A DNA stretch of 64,000 nt, from assembly GCA_030035585.1 (NCBI GenBank), contig CM057482.1, positions 45,985,501 to 46,049,500 on the forward strand, written 5' to 3'. Below, piece by piece: positions 20,640 to 34,000 of this stretch. The translations under genes and the position numbers were made by a program. The stretch comes from Dugong dugon (taxonomy: Eukaryota > Chordata > Mammalia > Sirenia > Dugongidae). The notes under the pieces were generated by a model. The model searched no databases. It saw only the letters and a list, made by a program, of their open reading frames with translations, and was not told the DNA's origin. Each line of letters opens with the position of its first letter. The first letter of the stretch is position 1.

Positions 20640-22862
20640 CCCAACATATGAGAATTTCTAAGATACAATAAAGCAATAGTAAGAGGAAAATTCATGGCTT
20701 TTAACGCTTCTATCAATAAAAACGAAACATGAAAATGAATGAACTAAACTTCTAACTCAAAAAGACAGGAGAAAAATCTACAACAAAATAAAACACAAAG
20801 GAAGAAATAATAAAGACAAAAACAGAAATTAATGAAGTAGACAGCAGAAAGCAGGTCTAGTGAATCAAAATCCTTGTTTTTGAAAAAATTAACAAAACAG
20901 ACAAGGCAACAATTAAATCAGTCACAAAAAAAAAAAGAGAGAAGAGGGAGAAAACACAAATATAAAACTAAGACATTATAACGGGGAAATAATCATTAAA
21001 AAGCATAAGTAATCTCTATGTAAATAAATCAGAAAATGTAAATGAAATGGATAACTACCTAGAAAGATATAGTTTACCAACAGTAACCCAATTACAGATG
21101 GAAAGCTTCAACAGACCAATTTTTTACAGGAAAAATAGAGAAGATTGTCAAACAATTTCCCCACCAAAGAGGGAAAAAAAGAAAACACACAAAAAAACCC
21201 CACAAAAACAAAAACAAAAAACCACCAGGTCTAAATGGTTACATAGGAGGTACAAATTTCAAAGACTAGATAGCTTTAATGCTATATATGTGTTTTTAAA
21301 TTGCTCCAATGCACAGAAAATAAAGGAGAACTACCAAATTATTTTTATGAAGTAAATATAACATTGATACTTAAACAAAAATCACTTGCAAATACTGGAG
21401 TAAAAATTCTAAATCAAATATTAGCAAACACAATTCAACATCACATTAAAAAATAATAAAACATGATTTAGATTTATTCCAGGAATGCAAGGTTGCTTCA
21501 ATATTACAATTAAATACTCTGTATTAATTGATCCACCAAGAGTCATATAAATATCTTCACAGATACTGAAAAGCCTTTGATAAAATTCAACACTCATTTC
21601 TAATTAAAAAAAAAAAACACTGATGAAAATATGAATTGATAGACATTTCCTTAACATGATAAAAATATATAAACCATAGACCTAAAGCCAGCAACTTACT
21701 AAATAAGGAATCACTAGAGGGATTTCCACTAAGATCAGGAGCAAGGCAAGTATGCTCATTATCTCTACTACTGTTTATCACTGTACTAGAAGTATGAGTC
21801 AATGCAATTTGGCAAGATAAATCAATTAGAAGCATAAGGATTAAAAAATAAGAAGTAAAACTATAAGTATTTGCAGATGACATAACAGTATACCTGGGAA
21901 GCCTGGGAAAATCAGTGCTCACATTAACTCAAGCAATCAAAGAATTAAGCAAGCTAGAAGGACATAAAATAAACAGAGAAATCAGTGGCCTTCATGTACA
22001 CAAAAATAACCAGTTAAAAGATATAACTGCACTTACAATAGTGATAAAGAAGATAAAGTACTTAGAAATAAACTTACTAAGAAATGTGCAAAACCTACAC
22101 GAGAAATTTTAAAACACACCTGAAAGATACAAAAATAGACACGAACAAATGGAAAGACATTCCTTGTTCTTGGTTAGAATGACTCAAAATCATAAAGATG
22201 TCAGTTCTTCTGAAGTTCGTTTGTAAACAACACAACCCCAAAAAAAATACTGGCAAAAATTTTATGGAGCCAGACAGGTTGATACTAAAATTCACATGGA
22301 AAAGTTAACAAACTTGCAAGAATATCTAGAAAACCTGATATTCTAGGTGGAAGAGACAGCCAGGAAGGGTGTCTAGTCCTATCAGCTATTAAATCATACC
22401 ATAAAAGCTCTATAATTAAAACAGTGAGGTACTGGCACATGAATAAATGGAGAGACTAGTGGTACAGAACTGAAATCCAGAAATAGGCTCAAGTACATAC
22501 AGAAATTTTGTATATGATGAAGGTGTTATCTTAAATTACTGGATAAAAGATGGGCTTTTTAATAAAATGGTGCTGGACAAATGGGACAGCATTTTGAAAA
22601 AAGACAGCATTAGAGTCATAGCTCACACCATACACATGAATAAAATTCAAATTAATAAAAAAAAAAAAGGTAAGTACTAAAAGAAAACATAGACGAATTC
22701 CTCTATAAACTGGGAATACAGAAAGATTTTCTAAATATGTTCCAAGGTAAAGATTAAAAATATTTGCGTGGTAAAAAATTATTAATAATTCATTAAAAAT
22801 ATATGCAAATAAGATTACTATATCTTTCACCCAAAAAGTTTTAGCTTAGATCACACTGCAAA
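20640..22862 (+). mobile_element. Old, decayed L1 (ORF2 region)
   Basis: A-rich plus-strand DNA with L1 ORF2 landmarks in order: GAACTAAACTTCTAACTC, a diverged RT box (TTTGCAGATGACATAAC near 21870) and AAAATCATAAAGATGTCAGT. No frame is intact. The element ends about 130 bp from the TTC23 exon at 22992. Confidence 0.8.
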
Positions 22863-22991
22863 AGTTATATCAACGTACATAAATAAGTCACTTATAAAGT
22901 TTCGTTTAAAAAGAGCATGCTGGAGGGAAAGAAAGTGGCTTGCGGGAAGGGAGGGAGTTTTGCTTTACATTAGTGTGGGATCCACCTTTAC

Positions 22992-23141
22992 CTTGTTCAG
23001 TTTCTTATGGGCCCTGCTGTGGTTTCCCTGTGCCAGGTCTGCCCCACCCAGGAGCCGGTATGTCTCAGCCACCTCAGGACTGAAGTCACCAAATGTCTCC
23101 ACTTTGGCTTCCAGGGACTCTTTCAGTATACAGAACGCTCT
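22992..23141 (-). CDS. TTC23: TTC23 internal coding exon (TPR core)
   Basis: This exon is exactly 150 nt, 50 codons, phase 0 at both ends. The acceptor is CCCTTTCACAG and the donor is AAG|GTAAAG. It encodes RAFCILKESLEAKVETFGDF, then SPEVAETYRLLGGADLAQGN and HSRAHKKLNK. The spacing of A, Y, L, G and A residues is that of a kinesin-light-chain-like TPR (long-repeat type, with 'FGDFSPEVAETY' as the inter-repeat motif). This is the best conserved segment and the one that identifies TTC23 most clearly. An old L1 ends about 130 bp on one side and a SINE starts about 120 bp on the other, so the exon is closely hemmed in by repeats. Confidence 0.95.
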
Positions 23142-23261
23142 CTGTGAAAGGGACAAAACACTGTCTGGTTAAAAGTTTAAAGTTTGATGAAGACCAGTGA
23201 CTCTTAGAAAATTATATAACTGATGTTTATTTTTACTTTTTTAGAGGAACGGATTTTGGTA

Positions 23262-23487
23262 GGGAGCCCTGGTGGTGCAGTGGACAAGCGCTTGGCTAGT
23301 AACCCAAAGGTTAGCGGTTTGAATTTAGCAGCTGCTCCAAAAAAGAAACATGTGGCAGCCTGCTTCTGTAAAGATTACAGCCTTGGAAACCCTATGGGGC
23401 GGTTCTAGTCTGTCCTATAGGGTCGCTATGAGTTAGAACGGACTCTATGGCAAGGGGTTTAGTTTTCAAAAATTTTTTTTTTTTTTC
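23262..23487 (+). mobile_element. AfroSINE
   Basis: GGGAGCCCTGGTGGTGCAGT head, AAAGGTTAGCGGTTTGAATT (degenerate B box), long body, TATAGGGTCGCTATGAGTTA tail and T14. It starts about 120 bp upstream (gene sense) of the TTC23 TPR exon. Confidence 0.9.
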
Positions 23488-23502
23488 AGTAACATAAGCT
23501 GC

Positions 23503-23705
23503 GAGTCCCTAGGTGGCACAAAAAGCTACTAATTGAAAGACTGGTGGTTTGAATCCACCCAGAGGCACCTGGGAAGAATGGACCGGTGAGCTACTTCCAA
23601 AAAATCAGCCACTGAAAACCCTATGAAGCACAGTTCTACTCTGACATAGATGGGATTGCCATGAGTCAGAATTGACTCCACAGCAACTGGGTATTTTTTT
23701 GTTTA
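23503..23705 (+). mobile_element. AfroSINE, long type
   Basis: GAGTCCCTAGGTGGCACAAA head, ACTGGTGGTTTGAATCC B box and ATGAGTCAGAATTGACTCCA tail. The flanks CATAAGCTG and CATGAGCTG suggest a TSD of about 9 bp. Confidence 0.88.
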
Positions 23706-23884
23706 TCATGAGCTGAGCCTACTCTCCTCTGGTTAAATAGGAGACAGGAAATAACATACGCGGAAAAAAAAAAAAAAAAGAAAGGAAGAAAATTATAAAC
23801 TATGAAGAGAGAATGAACAAAGGACACTTGGAGAATAACCCCACTTCAGATATTATAGGAATCCACTTTAGTTGAGTAATGGAA

Positions 23885-24005
23885 ACAAAAGCTAACATGT
23901 ATTGAGTCCTTTGTATGCTAGGACTTGTGCTAAACAATTTACCCGTGTGAACTCAAATGACAGAGGAGAAAACTGAGACACAGAGCAGTCAAGAAACCTG
24001 CTCAG
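23885..24005 (+). mobile_element. MIR element, left part, split by L1
   Basis: AACATGTATTGAGTCCTTTG, then CTAGGACTTGTGCTAAACAA, then GAGGAGAAAACTGAGACACA matches MIR. It continues at 28008-28070 (AGCTTGCCAACGGCAGAGCT, AGGATCTGAATC) after a 4-kb L1 block. Confidence 0.75.
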
Positions 24006-24089
24006 TGATGTTGAAACTCTGAACAGACCCGTAACAAGAGATTAAAAAGGTAATAAAAAAAACTCCCAACAACAAAAAAAAAGCCCTGG

Positions 24090-26419
24090 CCCAGATGGCT
24101 TCACTGGAGAATTCTAAAAAACATTCATAGAAGAGCTTGTACCAGTGCTACTGAAATTATTTCAGAACATAGAAAAGGAAGCGACACTTCCGAACTCATT
24201 CTATGAAGCCAGCATAACCCTGATATCAAAACCAGGGAAAGATGCCACAAAAAAGAAAATTACAGACCAATACCTCTCATGAATATAGATGCAAAAATTC
24301 CCAACAAATTCTAGCCAATAGAATTCAACACCATATCAAAAAAATAATACACCGTGACCAAGTAGGATTCATAGCAGTTATGCAAGGATGGTTCGACATT
24401 AGAAAATCAATCAACGTAATCCACCACATAAATAAAAGGAAACAAAAGAATCACATGATCATCTCAATTGACAACAGAAAAGGCATTTGACAAAGTCCAA
24501 CACCCCTTCCTGATAAAAACTCTCAAGAAAATAGGTATAGAAGGGAAATTTCTTGACATAATAAAGGGCATCTATGCAAAACCAATGGCCAACATCATTC
24601 TTAATGGAGAGAGGCTGAAAACACTCCCCTTGAGAACAGGAACAAGACAAGGATGCCCTTTATCATCATTCCTATTTAACATTGTGCTGGAAGTTCTAGC
24701 TAGAGCAATAAGGCAAGAAAAAGAAATAAAGGGCATCCAAACTGGTAATGAAGAAGTTAAACTGTCCCTGTTTGCAGATGATATGATACTATACACAGAA
24801 AAACCTAAAGACTCCATGAGAAATCTACTGGAACTAACAGAAAGATTCAGCAGAGTAGCAGGATGAAAGATAAACATTCAAAAATCAGTTGGATTCCTAT
24901 ACACCAATAAGGAGAACGACGAAAAGGAAATCAGGAAAACAAAACCATTTATAATAGCCCCTAAAAAGATAAAATACTTAGGAATAAATCTGACCAGGGA
25001 TGTCAAAGATCTATACAAAAAGAACTACAAAACACTACTGCAAGAAACCCAAAGGGATCCACATAAATGGAAAAACATACCATGCTCATGGATAGGCAGA
25101 CTCAACATTGTGAAAATGACAATTCTACCCAAAGCAATTTACAAATACAACACAATCCCGATCCAAATACCAACAACGTTCTTCAAAGAAATGGAAAAAC
25201 TAATCATTAATTTTATATGGAAAGGGAAGAAGCCCCGCATAAGTAAAGCACTATTGAAAAAGAAGAATAAAGTAGGAGGACTCACACTACCTGACCTCAG
25301 AACCTACTATACAGCTACAGTAGTCAAAACAACCTGGTACTGGTACAATGACAGATACATTGACCAATGGAACAGAATTGAGAACCCAGATGTAAATCCA
25401 TCCACCTATGGTCACCTGATCTTTGACAGGGGCCCAAAGTCCATCAAATGGGGAAAAGACAGTCTTTTTAACAAATGGTACTGGCAAAACTGGATATCCA
25501 TCTGCAAAAAAATGAAACAGGACCCATACCTAACACCATGTACAAAAACTAATTTAAACTGGATCAAAGACCTAAATATAAAGCCAAAAACTATAAAGTT
25601 CATAGAAGAAAAAATAGGACCAACGCTACAGGCCCTTATACATTGCATTAACAGGTTACAAACTATAACCATCAACACACAAACTCCAGAAGATAAGCTA
25701 GATAAATGGGATCGTCTAAAAATCAAACACCTATGCTCTTCAAAAGACTTCACCAAAAGAGTCAAAAGAGAACCTACAGACTGGGAAAAAATTTTTGGAC
25801 ATTACAAGTCAGACAAAGGTCTAATCTCCATAATCTAGAAGAAAATCCAACACCTCTACAACAAAAAGACAAATAATCCTATTAAAAAATGGGCAAAGGA
25901 AATAAACACACACTTCACCAAAGACGACATTCAAGCAGCCAACAGATACATAAGGAAATGCTCGAGTTCACTAGCCATTAGAGAAATGCAAATTAAAACC
26001 ACAATGAGATACCATCTCACCCCGCATTACTGGCATGAATCAAAAACACTGGAAATAACAAATGTCGGAGAGGCTGCGGGGAGATCGGAACTCTTAGGCA
26101 CTGCTGGTAGGAATGCATAATGATACAACCGTTTTGGAAAATGATATGGCACTTCCTTAGAAAGCTAGAAATAGAAATACCATACGATTCAACAATCCCA
26201 CTCCTAGGAGTATATCCTAGAGAAATAAGAGCCGTTACACGAATAGATATATGCACACCCATGTTCATGGCAGCATTGTTCACAGTAGCAAAAAGATGGA
26301 AACAACCTAGATGCCCATCAACAGATGAATGGATAAACAAACTATGGTACATACACACAATGGAGTATTATGCAATGATAAAGAACAATGATGAATCTGT
26401 GAAGCATCTCATAACATGA
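24090..26419 (+). pseudogene. L1 ORF2 fragment (RT to C-terminus), broken
   Basis: Conceptual ORF2p shows the fingers/palm region ([17 protein letters not shown]), [20 protein letters not shown] and the catalytic box [12 protein letters not shown] near 24766-24800. The C-terminal L1 sequence ends around 26419. Breaks include an in-frame stop after the thumb (near 24865) and another at about 25836-25838, plus frameshifts near 25840-26120. The endonuclease domain is missing through 5' truncation, so the copy is dead. Confidence 0.85.
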
Positions 26420-26934
26420 ATGAAACTGGAGAACATAATGCTGAGTGAAATAAGTCAATCACAAAAGGACAAATATTGTATGAGACCTCTACTGTAAAAA
26501 GTCAAGAAATAGTTTCACACACAAAAAAACAATCTCTGTTGGTTACAAGGGATGGGAGGGGTGGGGGGGAATACTAAATAGACAATAGGTAAGTGGTAGC
26601 TTTGGTGAAGGGTAACACAGTACACAACACTGGGGAAGCCAGCACAACTTGTACAAGGAAAGGTTATGGAAGCTCCACAGACACATCCAAACTCCTTGAG
26701 GAACTGAATTGCTGGGTGGAGGGCTGTGGGGACCATAGTCTCAGGAAACATCTAGCTCAATTGGCATAACATAGTTTACAAAGAAAATGTTCTACATTCT
26801 ACCTTGGTGAGTGGTGTCTGGAGTCTTAAAAGCCTGTGAGCAGCCATCTAAGATATTCCACTAGTCTCACCCCTTCGGTAGCAAGGGAGAATGAAGAAAA
26901 CAAGATACAAGGGGAAGATTAGTCCAAAGGACTA

Positions 26935-27108
26935 ATGGACCACAACTACCATGGCCTCCATCAGACTGAGTCCAGTACAACTAGATGGTGCCCGGCTACC
27001 ACCACTGACTGCTCTGACTGGGATCACAACAGATGGTCCCGGACAGAGCTGGAGAAAAATGTAGAACAAAATTCTAACTCACAAAAGAGACTAGACTTAC
27101 TGGCCTGA
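26935..27108 (+). other. Small ORF in L1 3' UTR (copy 2, 57 codons)
   Basis: Same start context (AAAGGACTAATGGAC) and frame as the ORF at 16826, with the motif RWCPATTTDCSDWDHNRWS. It ends early because a small deletion after NSQK shifts the frame to a TGA. Confidence 0.4.
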
Positions 27109-27442
27109 CAGAAACTGGAAAAACCCCGAGAGTATGGCCCCCAGACACCCTTTTAGCTCAGTAACGAAGTCACTCCTGAGGTTCACCATTCAGCCAAAGA
27201 TAAGACAGCCCCATAAAACAAAATGAGACTAATGGGGTGCAACAGTCCAGGGACAAGGACTATAAGGCAGGAGGGGACAGGAAAGCTGGTAATAGGGAAC
27301 CAAAGGTTGAAAAGGGAAGTGTTGATATGTCATGGGGTTGTTAAGCATTGTCATAAAACAATATGGGTACTGTTTAATGAGAAACTATTTTTTCTGTAAA
27401 CTTTTATCTAAAGTACAATAAAAAACAAAAAGAAAAGTGCTC

Positions 27443-27992
27443 AAAACAGATAGTTATACACCAGTGTTCCTTGCAACACTATTCACGATAGCCAAAAGGT
27501 GGAAACAGCCTAAAGGTCCACTAACAGATGAATGGATAAACAAAATGTGGTACAGATGAATGGATAAACAAAATGTGGTACAAATATACAACGGAATACT
27601 ACTCAGCCATAAAGAGAAATGAAATACTGATACATGCTACAACATGGATGAATCTTGAAAACATTATGCAGAGAAAAATAAATCAGATAAAAAAGGGACA
27701 AATATTGTATGATTCCACTTATATGAAGTATGTAGAATAGGTGAATGTACAGAGATCAAAGTTTATCAGTGGTTACCATGGTGGGAGGGACAGTCAGGAA
27801 AAGGGGGACTCACTGCTTAGAGGACACTGACCTTCTGTTAAGGATGATGGGGTAGTTTAAAAACAGATAGTGGTAGTGGTTGAACAACATGATAAACATA
27901 ACTAATGTCACTGAATTGTACATGTAAAGAATGTCAAAATGGCAAATGATTTGTTACATATATATTTACCACAATTAAAAAAAAAAAAGAAA
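27443..27992 (+). mobile_element. Older L1 3' end
   Basis: Late ORF2 (CACTATTCACGATAGCCAAA, GATGAATGGATAAACAAAAT, GAATACTACTCAGCCATAAA) and a 3' UTR ending TTTACCACAATTAAAAAAAA. It is followed by AAGAAACTTGTTCAG (27993-28007), the right copy of the 15-bp direct repeat that flanks the whole 4-kb block within MIR. Confidence 0.82.
27524..27579. repeat. 28-bp tandem duplication inside L1
   Basis: The unit beginning ACAGATGAATGGATAAACAA is present twice in direct succession (27524-27551 and 27552-27579) without changes. Confidence 0.92.
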
Positions 27993-28074
27993 AAGAAACT
28001 TGTTCAGTCAGACAGCTTGCCAACGGCAGAGCTAGGATCTGAATCTGACAGGTAATTTTAATATTTTTTAGTTC

Positions 28075-28985
28075 CAGACTCTTTTCCTTCTGTGCACACT
28101 GATATTCTTATATAAGTGAAAACTACAGAGTTTCTTGGCAATTTATCTACTTACATAACATCCAGAACATACTCCAGCCTTTTTTATTTTTCACGGGAAA
28201 CCAAAAGTAAACATTTCAACATGACATAATGTTTTGTTTGGTTCACACAATTTATAACAACATGAAATAAAAAATAGGAGTAGGAGAAAAAGCAATTATT
28301 TTCTAATATTAATCTTTTCAGTTAGACACCAAGACAAATGGGAGAAAAATCCTGTTAAAGTCTGTAAACCTCCCACACCTTTCCTGAAATTCCTCCATGA
28401 TCTTTTACATGAAAGTACAATTACAACTGCAGAGCACGAATGTTGAATTCACCACCAAATAAAGCACAGGGCAGTGAAGGGGCTTCCTCACCACGCAGCC
28501 CCAAGAGCCTCCCAATAGTCCTCCACACACAGAGGAGGTAGGAAGGCCTTTGATTTTCTCATTGGCAGTAGTATGAGTTAGTTGTTGGGGGTGAGTTGAG
28601 GAAACCACATTAAAGGTGCTGATGAGGCAGAAATCAGTTTCTTAGATTGGAAGAGAGGTCACTGTTGGTACAGACAAACTGTATAAATTGTCAAGTGTTA
28701 CAAACCTAGGTGCACGAGGGACAAGGATTGAAACCCAGACTTGGTTGATGCTAAAGCCCATCATGTCCAGGGCACCACGTCCTCTCCCAGTGTCTGTGAG
28801 CAAGGAGTCAGTTTAGTTCAAGTGTTAGGTTTGGCAGATTTTCACTGGGAATTGACCACTGGGCTTTGAGTAGCCATGATGGGAAGAAGAGCCAGAGACT
28901 CCTTTTCCTAAATGAAACCTTCACGCAGATTAACACCTGACTGGGAAAACTAGAGATAAAAGTGCATGATGTTAAAGGACAAGTC
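28075..28985. other. Intron, no recognised feature
   Basis: AT-rich intronic DNA. I see no repeat that I can name. Confidence 0.4.
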
Positions 28986-28989
28986 AAGG

Positions 28990-29168
28990 TGACAATGGGA
29001 GAGATGCCACACAAGCTTAGAGGAAACAGAGACTGGATCAGCCTGTGGTAGTTAGGACATGCCTCAATGATCATGAAGATGATGCAGGACCAGTCAACGC
29101 TTCCTTCTGTTATACCTAAGGTTGCCAAAGAGTTGGAGTTCACTTAATGGCAACCAACAACAACAATA
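28990..29168 (+). mobile_element. RTE 3' end fragment
   Basis: GGACATGCCTCAATGATCAT, then GATGCAGGACCAGTCAACGC, then the tail CCAAAGAGTTGGAGTTCACT with (CAA)n matches the 3' end of the RTE copies at 18480-18586 and 50520-50620, diverged. Confidence 0.7.
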
Positions 29169-29169
29169 A

Positions 29170-30129
29170 TGAAGAGGGGTGAAGAATAAATAGGCTTAAG
29201 TGGCTGAGAAGAGGGGATACAGAACTGAGCACACAGGTGTGAGGGAGGAGATACACACGGGTGTTTAGGGCCAGGGAGTGGACTAATTTGACAGCAACAG
29301 AGAAAGCATGAGGGAGGAAGAGGGAAATGAGGTGGAGTCCCAGGCTGGGCCCATAATGGAGGGCCTTGTGCCAGGCAAATGAGTTTGGATTTTCTTACAA
29401 TAAGAAAAGCCAGAGAAAATAAAAAGTCAGAGAGGTTCTTGAATAGGAGAGTGATAACAGCTAGAAGAGTTTAAGACACAGAGAGTGTCTTAAACTGGCA
29501 GAGTGACCTACACTTACATTTTACCTTGAAAGGCATTTCCTCCTGTATATGTGAATTTTAGAATCTGAGGTGCTGGCATATCTGAATTAGTGACTTCAGA
29601 CCTAAGTTAAAAACTCCATTCTGAATTTAACTGAGATTCTCATTTCTACCCTCTAAAGAAACTATTCAGCCTTTTGCCAAAGTTTTACTGCTTGAAAAAC
29701 AAAAGCCGGAACTTCCAACCTAGATAAAATTTTTTTCAGTGCCTATTAAGAATGTTTACACAGCTGGCCCCAGAGAAGGCACCTTACTGATGTTAAATGA
29801 AGTTAGAACCTGTAAATAACTTCATAGTCAAGACAGGTATATATTAAGCTTACCCAGTTCTGACTCCCTAATTAATTTTCGCTCATTGGAATTTTTCCAC
29901 CATATTTCTGCTAATTCTTTGTAAATTGGTAACTAGGTAGAAATTAAGTTTGTTTAAAAAGGAGGCAGATCGCAGCTGTAGAAGTTTTGTCTGTCTATAA
30001 CAGAGTGCAGAGATTCCGGCTTTAACTTATTAAATAAATTTACTATCTTAACTGTTTTCAGGGAATTCACTGTGAATACCCAGGCCCTAACTCACTCCCT
30101 CTTAGCCAGATAAGCAATTTTTATGTTCC
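29170..30129. other. Intron with old unnamed repeat traces
   Basis: A stretch near 29340-29460 (GGGCCTTGTGCCAGGCAAAT, GAGTTTGGATTTTCTTAC) resembles the unnamed ancient repeat at 12190. The rest is unassigned. Confidence 0.35.
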
Positions 30130-31067
30130 AAAAGCTTTTAGATTTAGGTGGGGCTAAGATGGTGGAGTAGTCAGATGCTTCCTGTGGTCCTTTTTACAAC
30201 AAAGCCCTGAAAAAACAATTAATTATATATGACAAGATGCTAATAGAACCCCATATAAGGTAGATCGCAAAAGAAAGTCACCAAGACATATTATAATCAA
30301 ATTTACCAAAACCAAAGATAAAGACAGAATTTTAAGAGTGGCTAGGGATAAATGAAAAGTCATCTATAAAAGAGGGTCATTAAGACTAAGCTTGGACTAC
30401 TTGGCAGAAACCACGTAGGCAAGAAGGCAATGGGATGACATATGTAAAGCCTTGATGGAAAAAACTGCCAGCCAAGAATTATATATCCAGCAAAACTGTC
30501 TCACAAATATGATGGCAAAGTTAGAACATTTCCAGATAAATAGAAGTTTAGAGAATTTGCAAAAACCAAACCAAAATTACAAGAAATACTAAAGGGATTT
30601 CTCTGGTTAGAAAATCAGTAACATCAGACAGCAACCCAAGACTAGAACACAGGACAGAGCAACAAGATATCAACCCAGATAGGGAAGACACAAAAACAAA
30701 TCAAAGTTAAAATGCTGAAAATAGGGAAACAGAGACATCAATATGTAAAAGATGACAATATTAAAACAAAAAGAGGGCTAAAAAATGTAGTCCTAGATCT
30801 TTCATATGGAGAGGAAGACAAGGCGATATAAAGAAATGAAAGACTGGTTTAAACTTAGAAAAACAGGGGTAAATATTAAGGTAACCACAAAGGAAACTAA
30901 CAATCCTACACATCAAAATAAAAAACAAGAAAAACATAAAGACTCAGCCAATACAAATCAACAACAGTGAAAAAAATGAAAAGAAAATACATAAAGAAAA
31001 AGGACTCAGCACAGAAAATAAAGTGGAAAAAAGAAACTGTCAACAACACACAAAAAAAGGCATCAAA

Positions 31068-34000
31068 ATGACAGCACTAAACTCATACCTATCAATAATT
31101 ACTCTGAAAGTAAATGGGCTAAATGCACTGATAAAGACACAGAGACTGGTAGACTGGATAAAAAGACATGATCCGTCTTTATGCTGCCTACAAGAGACAC
31201 ATCTTAGACTTAAAAGACACAAACAAACTAAGACTCAAAGGATGGAAAAAAATATATCAAGCAAACAACAATCAAAAAAGAGCAGGAATGGCAATATTAA
31301 TCTCTGACAAAATAGACTTTAAAGTAAAAGCCTCCACAAAGGATAAGGAAGGACACTATATAATGATTAAAGGGTCAATACACCAGGAGGACATAACCAT
31401 AATAAATATTTACACACACAACAACAGGGCTCCAAAATACATAAAACAGACTCTAACAGCATTGAAAAGAGAGATAGACAGCTCCACAGTAATAATACAA
31501 GACTTCAACACACCACTTTCGATGAAGGACAGAACATCGAGAAAGAAGCTCAATAAAGACACAGAAGATCTAAATGCCATAATCAACCAACTTGATCTCA
31601 CAGACATATACTGAACACTCCACCCAAAAGCAGCCAAATGTACTTTCTTTTCCAACGCACATGGAACATTCTCCAGAATAGACCACATATTAGGCCATAA
31701 GGCAAGCCTTAACAGAATCCAAAGCATTGAAATATTACAAAGCGTCTTTTTTGACCATAAAGCCATAAAAGCAGAAATCAATAATAGAAAAACCAAGGAA
31801 AAAAAAAAAACAAGCACACGGAAACTATACAACACCTTACTTAAAAACAACTGGGTTACAGAAGAAATTAAGGACAGAATAAAGAAATTCATAGAATCAA
31901 ATGAGAATGAAAACATATCCTACCAGAATCTCTGGGATACAGCAAAAGCAGTGCTCAGTGGTCAATTTATAGCAATAAATGCACACATCCAAAAAGAAGA
32001 AAGGGCCAAAATCAAAATATTAACCCTACAATTCGAACAAACTGAAAGAGAGCAGCAAAAGAAGCCCTCAGGCACCAGAAGAAAGGGAATCATAAGAATT
32101 AGAGCAGAATTAAATGAAACAGAGAACAGAAAAACAACTGAAGAGTTAACAAGACCAAAAGTTGGTTCTTTGAAAAGATCAACAAAATCGATAAAGCATT
32201 GAGCAAACTGACAAAAGAAAAACAGGAGAAGAAGCAAATAACCCAAATAAGAAATGAGATGGGCGATATCACAACAGACCAACTGAACTTAAAAGTTTCA
32301 TAACAGAATGCTATGGAAAATTATACCCTAACAAATTTGAAAACCTAGAGAAAATGGACAAATTTCTAGAAACACACTACTTACCAAAACTAACACAAAC
32401 AGAGGTAGAACAGCTAAATAAACCTACAACAAAAGAAGAGATTGAAAAGGTAATTAAAAACTCCTAACCAAAAAAAAAAAAAAAAAAGCCCTGGCCCTGA
32501 TGGTTTCACTGGAGAATTCTACAAACTTTCAGAGAAGAATTAACACCACTACTTCTAAAGGTATTTCAGAGCACAGAAATGGACGGAATACTCCCAAATT
32601 CATACTATGAAGCTAGCATAACCCTGATACCAAAACCAGGTAAAGACACCACAAAAAAAGGAAATTAAAGACCAATCTCCCTCATCAACATAGACGCAAA
32701 AAATCCTCGACAAAATTCTAGCCAACAGAATTCAAGAACATGTCAAAAGAAGAATTCACCATGACCAAGTGGGATTCATACCAGGTATGTAGGGAAGGTT
32801 CAACATTAGAAAAACAATCTATGTAATCCATCAAATAAATAAAACAAAAGACAAGAACCAGATGATCTTATCAATTGATGCAGAAAAGGCATTTGACAAA
32901 GTCCAACACATATTCATGATAAAAACTCTCAGCAAAATAGAAATAGAAGGGAAATTCCTTAACATAACTAAGGGCATTTATACAAAGCCAACAGCCAACA
33001 TCATCCTAATGGAGACAGTCTCAAAGTCTCCCCCCTGAGAATGGGAACCAGACAAGGATGCCCTTTATCACCATTCTTATTGAGCTGGAAGTCCTAGCCA
33101 GAGCAATTAGACTAGAAAAACAAACTGGTAAGGAAGAAGTAAAAGTATCTCTATTTGCAGATGATATGATCTTATACACAGAAAACCCCAAAGAATCCAC
33201 AAGAAAACTACTGGAACTAATAGAAGATTTCAGCAAAGTATCAGGATATAAGACAAACATACAAAAAGCAGTTGGATTCCTCTGCACCAACAAAGAGGAC
33301 TTCAAAGAGGCAATCATCAAATCAATACAATTTACAATAACTCCCAAGAAGATAAAATACTTAGGAATAAATCTAAGCAGAGATGTAAAAGACCTATACA
33401 AAGAAAACTACAAGACACTACTCCAAGAAACCAAAAGTGACCTGCATAAGTGGAAAAACACACCTTGCTCATGGATAGGAAGAACTCAACATTATGAAAA
33501 TGTCAATTCTACCGAAAGCAATCTACAGATACAATGCAGTCCCGATCCAAATTCCAATGGCATTTTTTAAGGAGATAGAGAAACAAATCACCAACTTCAA
33601 ATGGAAAGGGAAGAGGTCCCGGATAAGTAAAGCATTACTGAAGAAGAACAAAGTGGGAGGCCTCACACTACCTGATTTTAAAACCTGTTTATACCACCAT
33701 GGTAGTCAAAACAGCCTGGTACTGGTACAACAACAGATACATAGACTAATGGAACAGATTGAGAATCCAGACATAAATTTATCTACCTATGAGCAGCTGA
33801 TATTTGACAAAGGCCCAAAGTTCATTAATTTGGGAAAAGACAGTCTCTTTAACAAATGGTGCTGGCATAACTGGATAGCCATCTGTAAAAACTGAAACAA
33901 AACCCATACTTCACACCGTACACAAAAACTAACTCAAAATGGATCAAAGACCTAAATATAACATCTAAAACAATAAAAGACTATGGAAGGAAAAATAGGG

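Larger units (their letters stand above)
24006..27427 (+). mobile_element. Relatively young L1, 5'-truncated, with 3' UTR
   Basis: The element runs from late ORF2 sequence before the RT domain to an A-rich 3' end (AAGTACAATAAAAAAC). Long frames survive (24468-24866, 25110-25838, 26120-26419). The 3' UTR has the lineage landmarks, including CTAGATGGTGCCCGGCTACC. The 5' side abuts AAGAAACCTGCTCAG (23991-24005). A similar string, AAGAAAAGTGCTCAA, follows the 3' end at 27428-27442. Confidence 0.88.

Noticed and set aside
29580..30129. Possible paired LTR with 37600-38040 around the large L1
   Set aside because: The two stretches share only scattered words. The L1 TSD shows that they are simply the two sides of one insertion site, and no LTR borders are visible.
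31410..31916. 168-codon minus-strand frame
   Set aside because: Antisense to L1 ORF2. Long antisense frames are common there because of the A-rich coding strand.
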